A stretch of 64,000 nucleotides of DNA, taken from positions 1 to 64,000 of the forward strand of contig DASVCW010000045.1 of the NCBI GenBank assembly GCA_036381435.1, in the 5' to 3' direction. Numbering within the stretch: position 1 is the first letter of the stretch; every line of letters begins with the position of its first letter. This DNA is from Fodinibius sp036381435. GTDB taxonomy: Bacteria > Bacteroidota > Rhodothermia > Balneolales > Balneolaceae. The notes beneath the pieces are model-generated. The model ran no database searches. It had not been told where the DNA came from and saw nothing but the letters and a program-made list of their open reading frames with translations. Positions 18,470 through 26,136 of this stretch are shown here, in pieces. The position numbers and the translations under genes were made by a program.

Positions 18470-18874
18470 TTATAAATCTGTAAATATTTGTCTTATTACT
18501 TTCTTGGCTTCCTCAATATGAGAATATTTGTAACATTGAACGGTAGGTGAACCGTTAATCATAGCAGAAACAGATCTGTTATTTTGGTTTCGAAATAAAC
18601 AAACTACTTTTTTATTCATAGCAACTGCGCGGCCAATCTCATAACCAACCCCATGTGAAGGATTTGTTACTTCTCCAATTAGAATATCAGCTTCATTTAG
18701 CCATTTCATGTCTTGTCCATGAATATCTTCGTCGGACAGTTCATCACTAATTGTTGAAGCTCCAACGTGTTCAGTTAGAACTTCACCATGGTTTTTAATT
18801 TCTTTGATTAATTCATTGTAGACTTTTGCATCTTGTCTGCCACCTCTGATAGAACCAGAAAAATAAATCTTCAT
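18470..18874 (-). CDS. DNPH1-like 2'-deoxynucleoside 5'-phosphate N-hydrolase
   Basis: A 134-residue nucleoside 2-deoxyribosyltransferase-fold protein that closely resembles human DNPH1 (RCL), which cleaves the N-glycosidic bond of deoxynucleoside monophosphates and sanitises modified nucleotides. Shared blocks are YFSGSIRGGRQD (4-15), LTEHVGA (33-39) and EVTNPSHGVGYEIGRAVA (68-85). Glu79 aligns with the catalytic Glu104 of the human enzyme, and Asp55 with its Asp80. The alignment is from memory. A plain deoxyribosyltransferase activity is the main alternative. Confidence 0.85.
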   Translation of the reverse strand: MKIYFSGSIRGGRQDAKVYNELIKEIKNHGEVLTEHVGASTISDELSDEDIHGQDMKWLNEADILIGEVTNPSHGVGYEIGRAVAMNKKVVCLFRNQNNRSVSAMINGSPTVQCYKYSHIEEAKKVIRQIFTDL

Positions 18875-18978
18875 TCAGTAGTTAAATTAAGCTCCGATTT
18901 TCATCCCATCTTCGTTATTCCCGATAAAAACATGCAACTTCTTTTAACCATAATACTCAAGCTACTTTCGCAAATTCA

Positions 18979-19065
18979 TGTCATGCTGAACTTGTTTCAG
19001 CATCTATGGTTATCTCTCTGAATAAAATTTTTCCTGTAGATCCTGAAATAAATTCAGGATGACAT
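18979..19065. repeat. dispersed palindromic repeat, family C copy 1
   Basis: Begins TGTCATGCTGAAC with a TGCTGAAC...GTTTCAGCA hairpin, and ends TCCTGAA...TTCAGGATGACA, so TGTCAT and ATGACA bound the element. The same unit in the opposite orientation is at 43191-43287, and a diverged one is at 32208-32325. It lies between the DNPH1-like gene and lon. Confidence 0.85.
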
Positions 19066-19092
19066 GTTACTAATTCCCTAAAACTCTACAGA

Positions 19093-19128
19093 CAAAAAAT
19101 GGCACCCCGAAATATCGGGACGCCATTT
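19093..19128 (-). terminator. lon terminator
   Basis: AAATGGC (19097-19103) pairs with GCCATTT (19122-19128), with the inner pair CCCGA/TCGGG. On the minus strand it is followed by TTTTTTGTC. It lies 43 bases after the lon stop. Confidence 0.8.
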
Positions 19129-19170
19129 CATTCAATCAATTATTCAACAATTCAACCACTCAGCAATTCA

Positions 19171-21705
19171 TCATTCCATCACAACCGACTCTTCAGTTGC
19201 GTCTTTAGATGGAGAAGATTCACCATTTCGGGTTTTATAAGCATCGCTCACTTTAAAACGCTCAGCTGGATCTTTCACTGCTTCCTTATCAAGAACGATA
19301 TCCAGCAACGGATCCATGCGTTCCAGGTATTGAACTTCAAGGTCGCCAAGCACATTTTTTTCAATCTCTTCAACGTCCTTTTCGTTCTTTTTAGGAAGCA
19401 GTACCTTTTCAATGCCCGCCCGTTTGGCAGCCAATACTTTTTCCTTAATGCCGCCTACGGGCAACACCAGTCCACGCAGGGTGATTTCTCCGGTCATAGC
19501 GAGCGTTCCTTTTACCTTTCGCTGAGTGAAAATAGAAGCGACGGCCGAGAAGATTGAAACTCCCGCAGAAGGGCCATCTTTAGGTACAGCGCCTTTAGGC
19601 ACGTGAATGTGCAAGTCCCAATATTTGAAGGCTTCTTCGGGAATGTTAAGTTCATCCGAGTGAGCTTTTAAATATGACATAGCCAGCATGGCTGATTCTT
19701 TCATTACATCACCCAGTTGACCGGTCATGTGTAACTTACCGCTACCTTTAGAAACGCTGGCCTCGATGAAGAGAATATCGCCGCCATAGGGAGTCCATGC
19801 CAATCCGGTTGAAACACCGGGTACTTTGGTACGTTCAGCTACATCCGAAAAGAACTTTCGCTTGCCGAGATAATCCTGCAGTTCGTTAACGCCTACGGTA
19901 TGGGGACCTTCATCGCCTTTGGCAATTTTGGCGGCAACACCACGGCAAACCGCACCAATTTCGCGTTCCAGGTTTCGAACCCCCGATTCACGGGTGTATT
20001 GTTCAATAATCTTTTCAATGGCCTGTTGGGTGATTTTTATCTGATCTTCTTTCAAGCCATTTTCTTCGATCTGTTTTGGCATCAGGTGCCGTTTAGCGAT
20101 CTCAGTTTTTTCCTGCAAGGTATATCCGCTGATATTTATGATTTCCATCCGGTCGCGCAGTGGAGCAGGAATGGTATCGAGCGAGTTTGCCGTAGCAATA
20201 AAGAGCACCTTGGAAAGGTCGTACTCCAGCTCAAGATAATTATCGGTGAAGCTGTCGTTTTGTTCGGGATCAAGTACTTCGAGCAGGGCAGAGGTCGGGT
20301 CACCCCGGTAGTCGGAACCCACCTTGTCAATTTCATCAAGCATAATAATAGGATTGCCTGTGCCCGCTTTTTTCATAGAGCGCAGAATGCGGCCCGGCAG
20401 GGCACCGATATATGTTCGGCGGTGTCCGCGGATTTCAGCTTCATCATGAATACCGCCCAGGCTGAAACGTTCAAATTTACGGTTCAAAGCACGGCTGATG
20501 GATTTACCGAGTGAGGTTTTTCCAACGCCGGGAGGGCCATAGAAACAGAGAATAGGCGCTTTCATATTACTCTTTAACTTCAGCACGGCGAGATATTCGA
20601 TGATCCGTTTTTTAACCTTTTCAAGCCCATAGTGGTCTTCATCAAGCACTTTTTGGGCATTTTTCAGATCCAGATTATCATCAGAAAAGTCATTCCAGGG
20701 CAGGTCTAGAATCCATTCCACGTAGCTGTGAATGACCCCGTAATTGGGTGAAGAATTGGGCGTCCGGTCCAGTCGTGTCAACTCTTTATCAACGGTTTCC
20801 TGAACGTCCTCCGGCAGTTTCTTTTCTTTGGCACGTTTTCGCAGTTTCTCAACCTCCTGGTGCTCGCTGTCTTCCCCCAGTGCCTCCTGTATGGCTTTCA
20901 TCTGTTGACGCAGGTAGAAGTCACGCTGCTGGTCGTCAATATCGGATTTCACTTTGGTGCGAATTTCTTCGCTCAGGCTCAGCACCTGCAATTCTTTATT
21001 CAGGAATTCCATTACCTTTTCAAGTCGTTTTGAAAAGGTACGAATTTCAAGCACTTGCTGTTTATCTGATGTAGATACATTCAAATTCGAAGAAATGAAA
21101 TTCAACAGAAATGAAGGGCTGTTAATGTTGTTGATAGCAATAGAAGCCTCAGACGGAATATTCGGAGAAAGGTTTACAATCTTGCTCGCCGTTTCTTTGA
21201 CCGAGCGGATATTGGCATCAAGCTCTACGCCTTCCAAATCCATTTCTTGGTGATAAGCCTCAACTCTGGCCTTGAAATAGGGGTCTTTTTGCAAAAATTC
21301 TTTAACTTTAAAAGTAGTTCTTCCCTGAATGACAATGCTCTTGCTGCCATCCGGCATCTTAATAAGCTTCAGAATTTGGGCAACAGTACCAACATGATAA
21401 AGATCGGTCACATCAGGATTTTCATCTTCTTCATCCTTTTGGCTTACCACACCGATGGTTTTATCAGATTCATAAGCCTCTTTTACCAGCTTGAGGGAAC
21501 GATCGCGGCCTACCGTAATAGGTACTACCACTCCTGGAAACAGCACGGTATTTTTGAGAGGGAGGATAGGTAATTCTTCCGGTATATCAGTTTCTGTCAA
21601 CTGCTTTTCCTCCTCTTCGGACATCAGGGGGATGGCCTGCTCAAAATCGTCAAACTGTTCATCAAGATCTTCGACGTTGACCATATTTTTGAAGATGTTA
21701 TTCAT
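19171..21705 (-). CDS. lon: ATP-dependent protease Lon (endopeptidase La)
   Basis: An 844-residue cytoplasmic AAA+ serine protease for damaged and regulatory proteins. The N-terminal LON domain starts near LPILPLKNTVLFPG (about residue 45) and is followed by a helical region. The AAA+ module has Walker A GPPGVGKTS and Walker B IIMLDEIDK. The protease domain has the catalytic Ser in PKDGPSAGV and Lys in GGIKEKVLAAKRAG. About 40 acidic and Ser-rich residues form extra N- and C-terminal tails. Single gene with terminator. Confidence 0.97.
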   Translation of the reverse strand: MNNIFKNMVNVEDLDEQFDDFEQAIPLMSEEEEKQLTETDIPEELPILPLKNTVLFPGVVVPITVGRDRSLKLVKEAYESDKTIGVVSQKDEEDENPDVTDLYHVGTVAQILKLIKMPDGSKSIVIQGRTTFKVKEFLQKDPYFKARVEAYHQEMDLEGVELDANIRSVKETASKIVNLSPNIPSEASIAINNINSPSFLLNFISSNLNVSTSDKQQVLEIRTFSKRLEKVMEFLNKELQVLSLSEEIRTKVKSDIDDQQRDFYLRQQMKAIQEALGEDSEHQEVEKLRKRAKEKKLPEDVQETVDKELTRLDRTPNSSPNYGVIHSYVEWILDLPWNDFSDDNLDLKNAQKVLDEDHYGLEKVKKRIIEYLAVLKLKSNMKAPILCFYGPPGVGKTSLGKSISRALNRKFERFSLGGIHDEAEIRGHRRTYIGALPGRILRSMKKAGTGNPIIMLDEIDKVGSDYRGDPTSALLEVLDPEQNDSFTDNYLELEYDLSKVLFIATANSLDTIPAPLRDRMEIINISGYTLQEKTEIAKRHLMPKQIEENGLKEDQIKITQQAIEKIIEQYTRESGVRNLEREIGAVCRGVAAKIAKGDEGPHTVGVNELQDYLGKRKFFSDVAERTKVPGVSTGLAWTPYGGDILFIEASVSKGSGKLHMTGQLGDVMKESAMLAMSYLKAHSDELNIPEEAFKYWDLHIHVPKGAVPKDGPSAGVSIFSAVASIFTQRKVKGTLAMTGEITLRGLVLPVGGIKEKVLAAKRAGIEKVLLPKKNEKDVEEIEKNVLGDLEVQYLERMDPLLDIVLDKEAVKDPAERFKVSDAYKTRNGESSPSKDATEESVVME

Positions 21706-21935
21706 GTAATCAATAATTTTGTCTGTTTTAATTCCTTTTCAATATGGTGCAAATAAAGAGCCAATTTTTAACCGGCTATCAATTAGTCATGCTTACTGGC
21801 AAAATAACAAATTGCAGTGTTTATAGGGAGTTCAATTGACAGGTTGACAGGAATTTATTGGATTGACGACTTATGATTTGCGATTGAGGCGGGTGAGTAA
21901 ATATATCTTTGTGTTTTTGTGCTTTAGTGGCAAGA

Positions 21936-23495
21936 TTACAAATGAACCTGAATTCCCGCAAAAGCTCCGCCTACAAATTCCGAAGTGAGTGCTTGCGATT
22001 GAAGAATGACTTGTGTCCCCACGGTAAAATCCCAGTATCTTGTTTCAATGCCTGTTCCAAGACCAATTCGGGTTGGCAGCCCCGCCGCCAGACGGGCACC
22101 AAAGCGGACAGGAATTTGACGAGCAGGACGGATTTCCAGACCAAAATGAGCCATCAGTTTTGTTGTGGTGAAGGCAGTGTTATTTAAGCCAAGGGTGAGG
22201 TCACCCATTAATTTTAATCGGGATAGTTCAATCAAAACTCCCGCATTTAATGAAGTCGGAAGGAGGGTAGAATAACTGCTCCGGTCCACTTTTTGTGCAT
22301 TTAGCAAGGGATTTGGAACGGTCTGCGCGCTGTCGAAATAACTAAAATATTGTCCGCCGGCTCCAATAAACATTGAATTCCTAGCGGACTGCTGTGGAAT
22401 CTGAACAGAATGGGGGGGCGATGAAAGGGTGAGCGGGTTTTTGTTATAATAAATCATTCCCAGATCGCTTACCGAAAAGGCGAGGCGGATAGACTTTGAT
22501 ACAAAGGAATGTTCGTCATCAGGACTAACGGCGGGCAGTTCATTACCCAGTGGAATCATGTAAGTGAGTCCAAAATCAAAACCTAAACCATAGCCGGTGG
22601 GTTGAAAGTGATATCTTCGACTAAGGTTATTCGAAATAGCTTGTCGCGGATTTCCGGATAAAAGATAGCGGGATGTAGCCCGGGCATATTCGCCGGTTGA
22701 ACGATAGAAAAAATCTGATGTATAAAGGGTTGAGTTTCCCTCCTGATTGCGAATGTAGCGAGCGTTATAAGCAGCAAATACGCTGGGTCCGGCCACTACA
22801 ATTTTGGGTGCAATTCCTATATAGAGTTTATTAAGGCGGGGTGAAAGACCGTTGAAAAACGTGAATTCGCGAGCATAACCAAAAGATAATTCATACAAAT
22901 GATTTTTCTGCTGACTCAAAGTAAAATTCCTCACCCGCAGGTCTCCTGAAGGAATAAAATCTTCAGAATACCAACCGCGTCCCACTTCAATTCGGGATGC
23001 CATTCGCGCACGTGCCACGATTGAAAAAGCTTCATTATCACCCTGCCACAAAACACCGCCTAAAATAATATCTACCCGGGCTTGGTGTTGTGAAAGCATG
23101 CTGTTCCGGGAGTAATTCCTTTGAAGAATATTTGCTCGCTGATTAGCTGTGATATCAGTACTACCGGCTCTGTAAGGGTAAAAATGATCAGTGAAATTCA
23201 GAAATTGGTTATCAGCCGCATCCTTAGAAAGAACCGGTTCATATAAAATTCCGATATGACCTATCCCAAAATGAAGCCGGCCGGGACGGTTCGATATCGC
23301 TAAATTAGCAGGATTCCGGAAAGTGGCTTCAAACCCACCGAGATAAGCAGTCCCACTGCCGCCAAAGGCAATACTTTTGGCGCTCAAAACAGGTTGGGCT
23401 TTCAGGGGCTGTACCGGTCCTAAGGATAAAATCCATAAACCAACCAGCACTGCCAGGCGGAGTAGATGATTTATTTTTGAAGATTTTTTATTCAT
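21936..23495 (-). CDS. DUF5723-like outer-membrane beta-barrel protein
   Basis: A 519-residue protein with a signal sequence (hydrophobic residues 11-33, ending LKAQ), then SIAFGGSGTAYLGGFEATFRNPANLA. That Gly-rich 'TAYLGG(Y/F)EA..NPANL' segment is typical of DUF5723-type barrels and resembles the FadL/PorV start. The rest alternates hydrophobic and aromatic residues, as expected for a beta-barrel, and ends in a strand-like FAGIQVHL. Function unknown. Single gene between lon and pcrA. Confidence 0.72.
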   Translation of the reverse strand: MNKKSSKINHLLRLAVLVGLWILSLGPVQPLKAQPVLSAKSIAFGGSGTAYLGGFEATFRNPANLAISNRPGRLHFGIGHIGILYEPVLSKDAADNQFLNFTDHFYPYRAGSTDITANQRANILQRNYSRNSMLSQHQARVDIILGGVLWQGDNEAFSIVARARMASRIEVGRGWYSEDFIPSGDLRVRNFTLSQQKNHLYELSFGYAREFTFFNGLSPRLNKLYIGIAPKIVVAGPSVFAAYNARYIRNQEGNSTLYTSDFFYRSTGEYARATSRYLLSGNPRQAISNNLSRRYHFQPTGYGLGFDFGLTYMIPLGNELPAVSPDDEHSFVSKSIRLAFSVSDLGMIYYNKNPLTLSSPPHSVQIPQQSARNSMFIGAGGQYFSYFDSAQTVPNPLLNAQKVDRSSYSTLLPTSLNAGVLIELSRLKLMGDLTLGLNNTAFTTTKLMAHFGLEIRPARQIPVRFGARLAAGLPTRIGLGTGIETRYWDFTVGTQVILQSQALTSEFVGGAFAGIQVHL

Positions 23496-23648
23496 TGAAA
23501 GAACTAACAGCGTTCTGTAATGGTAGCTATTAAATGAGATAAGCTTATTATAAATTAAGCTTTCAAACCGTCCTTAACAAAAGGAGGATTAAGGATTGTA
23601 TAATTTATTCGATCAAGAAGGACAGGAGTTTAACATTCCAGCCTTTCC

Positions 23649-23731
23649 GGTCATCCCCCTGCACCCCCTTCGAAGGGGGACATAATCTCCTCTTGAGGGG
23701 AGATGGTTTTCTTCAGTGTCCTGAAGAAAAC
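23649..23731. repeat. dispersed palindromic repeat, family A copy 2
   Basis: GTCATCCCCCTGCA, then CCCCCTTCGAAGGGGG (23664-23679), a small CTCCTC/GAGGGGAG hairpin, and an 11-bp perfect hairpin GTTTTCTTCAG/CTGAAGAAAAC (23706-23731). The first half matches copies at 8725 and 59289. It sits in the 270-bp gap between pcrA and the barrel gene, and its last hairpin may also terminate pcrA. Confidence 0.85.
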
Positions 23732-23765
23732 CTGAGGGATGTCCAGCAGTTTTGCTTTTCCAAAA

Positions 23766-26030
23766 TCAGCCTACCACCTGTAGCTTGGCTACTCTAAGCA
23801 TCAGCGTTTTTCGACCCCGGTTTTTAAAAAAGATAACTACTTTCGTGCTTTCTGCCTGTCCGGTGCGACTGATAATTTTACCCGGACCAAATTTATCATG
23901 AATCACTTTTGTCCCTACCTGAAAAGGGTCTCCGTCGGGATTATCATAATGAATTTCAGTGGTGTTCGAAGAACGGTTATTTTTATTATATAATGGCTTT
24001 TTCCAGTCATATTCAACATGAGTGCTGCCATTAGCGGAAGTTTTTTGTCCCGAATCAGAAAACGTCTTCTTATTCTGTTTGATAGAAGCACCTGCTTCGG
24101 TCCGAACGACATCAGCAGTTATTTCATCAAGAAAGCGTGAGCGCATTTTTCGCTGTTCTTCGCCATATTTAAAGCGAGTGCGGCAGTGACTAAAATATAA
24201 AACACTTTCTGCACGGGTGATGGCCACATAAAACAGCCGCCGTTCTTCTTCAATATTTACTTCCTCATTATTCCGGCTGCCTACCGGAAAAAGTTCTTCC
24301 TCTAATCCCACCACAAAAACCGCCGGAAATTCCAGGCCTTTTGCAGCATGAACAGTCATCATAGTAACGGCAGGCTTATCTTCATCATACTTATCGGTAT
24401 CGGTGATGAGTGAGATTTCCTGCAAGAATGAACTTAGTGAAGCATTATTGTTATTCTTTTCGTAGTAAGAGATTGCGTTTTGCAGTTCCAGAATATTTTC
24501 GCGGCGACTCATTGATTTGGGTGAATTCTCCTCAACCAGGCTTTTCATATAGCCTGATTTTTCCAGCAGCTTTTTGGTCACATCAACCAACTTCTCGCCG
24601 TTTTGCAGATCCCGTTTTAGCTCGTCAATCATCATCACAAAATCACGTACACTGTTTTGAGCCGGTTTATAAAGATCAATCGACTCCACATTTTCCAGCA
24701 CTCTCCACAGCGATTGATTTCTTTGTCGTGCTTTCGACATCAAATCATGCAGTGATTTATTGCCAATTCCGCGCGAAGGCTCATTGATGATACGTGTCAG
24801 GTTCGTATCGTCATCCGGATTTATCAGCATCGTCAAATAGGCTAGCACATCTTTCACCTCTTTGCGTTGGTAAAACGATAATCCGCCCACAAGCTGATAA
24901 GTGATGCCTTTTCGTCGAAAAGTTTCCTCAAAAACACGGCTCTGATAATTTGTACGGTAAAGCACGGCAAAATCACTGTAATCGTAACCGTGCCGTATCT
25001 TCAGATCATTAATATAATTTGCCACCCGGTTGGCCTCGTCGCGTTCATCACGGTTGTCGAGTACCGTGATGGTTTCGCCCATGTCGTTGTCAGTCCATAG
25101 TGTTTTCTCCAGCTGACGCGAATTATTTTTGATGATGGAATCAGCCGCTTTTAAAATAGCTTTGGTGGAACGGTAATTCTGCTCAAGCGGAATTTCAACC
25201 GCTTTTTCGTAATCATTCTTGAAGTCCAGAATATTTCCGATGTCAGCCCCGCGGAAGGAATAAATGCTTTGGGCGTCATCACCCACCACACATAAGTTTT
25301 TATACTTACTGGCCAGCATATTGGTAACTTTATACTGGGCGTGATTCGTATCCTGATACTCGTCAATCAAAATATACTTGAAGCGATCCTGATATTTTTC
25401 AAGAAGATCGGGGTGCTTTTGGAATAGTTCTATCGGTTTGATGAGCAGGTCGTCAAAATCCATCGCGTTATTCTGCTTCAGCCGCTGTACATAGATATCA
25501 TAAATTTTAGCAGTGATTTTCTCTAAGGTGCTGTGAGCAAACTTTTCCCGGTAATAATCCGGCGAAACAAGCTCATTTTTAGCCTCGCTTATGAGCCACT
25601 GAATCGTCCGTGGCTGAATTTCCTTGGGATCGTAATTATTCTCCCTCAGAATTTGTTTGATAGCATTTTTCGAATCATCGGTATCATAAATAGAATAATT
25701 TGATGTAAAACCGATTTTTTCTGCCTCAAACCGAAGAATTTTTGAAAATACCGAGTGGAAAGTACCCATCCATAAATGGCGTGCATCGTCGCCGATAAGC
25801 TGACGAATTCGCCCCTGCATCTCGCGGGCAGCCTTGTTGGTGAAGGTCAGCGCCAGGATTTCATTCGGCTGCGCCTTTTGCTGCTGAATGAGGTAGGCAA
25901 TACGGTAAGTAAGCACTCGCGTTTTACCGCTTCCGGCACCTGCTACAATCAGTAGGGGGCCGTCGGTATGACGCACCGCCCGTTGCTGCTGCTCATTTAA
26001 ATCGTGTATAAAACTCGGTTCCTGGGGCAT
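23766..26030 (-). CDS. pcrA: UvrD/PcrA-type superfamily 1 DNA helicase
   Basis: A 754-residue 3'-5' helicase for repair and replication-conflict resolution. The motifs are in order: Q-motif LNEQQQRAVRH, Walker A AGAGSGKTRVL, motif Ia TFTNKAAREM, motif II IDEYQDTNHAQY, motif III GDDAQSIYSFRGAD, motif IV QNYRS, motif V TVHAAKGLEFPAVF and motif VI RLFYVAITRA. The C-terminal Tudor-like domain (FQVGTKVIHDKFGPGKII) is the PcrA/UvrD RNA-polymerase-binding element. Complete and of normal length. A family G repeat separates it from valS. Confidence 0.96.
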   Translation of the reverse strand: MPQEPSFIHDLNEQQQRAVRHTDGPLLIVAGAGSGKTRVLTYRIAYLIQQQKAQPNEILALTFTNKAAREMQGRIRQLIGDDARHLWMGTFHSVFSKILRFEAEKIGFTSNYSIYDTDDSKNAIKQILRENNYDPKEIQPRTIQWLISEAKNELVSPDYYREKFAHSTLEKITAKIYDIYVQRLKQNNAMDFDDLLIKPIELFQKHPDLLEKYQDRFKYILIDEYQDTNHAQYKVTNMLASKYKNLCVVGDDAQSIYSFRGADIGNILDFKNDYEKAVEIPLEQNYRSTKAILKAADSIIKNNSRQLEKTLWTDNDMGETITVLDNRDERDEANRVANYINDLKIRHGYDYSDFAVLYRTNYQSRVFEETFRRKGITYQLVGGLSFYQRKEVKDVLAYLTMLINPDDDTNLTRIINEPSRGIGNKSLHDLMSKARQRNQSLWRVLENVESIDLYKPAQNSVRDFVMMIDELKRDLQNGEKLVDVTKKLLEKSGYMKSLVEENSPKSMSRRENILELQNAISYYEKNNNNASLSSFLQEISLITDTDKYDEDKPAVTMMTVHAAKGLEFPAVFVVGLEEELFPVGSRNNEEVNIEEERRLFYVAITRAESVLYFSHCRTRFKYGEEQRKMRSRFLDEITADVVRTEAGASIKQNKKTFSDSGQKTSANGSTHVEYDWKKPLYNKNNRSSNTTEIHYDNPDGDPFQVGTKVIHDKFGPGKIISRTGQAESTKVVIFFKNRGRKTLMLRVAKLQVVG

Positions 26031-26042
26031 AACTAAAAGTTG

Positions 26043-26136
26043 GAACGCAGATGGCCGCTGATTTAGCAGATAAGCACAGATTAAATTTATAAAAACTTGT
26101 CAGCGTACATCTGCTTTATCCGTTTCGTCTGCGTTC
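26043..26136. repeat. dispersed inverted repeat, family G copy 1
   Basis: GAACGCAGA (26043-26051) and TCTGCGTTC (26128-26136) form the ends of a 94-bp element. Inside are GCTGATTTAGCAGATAAGC-type Ala-rich words characteristic of repeats seen in many environmental genomes. The right end coincides with the valS stop codon. A related unit lies at the other side of valS (28872). Confidence 0.7.
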
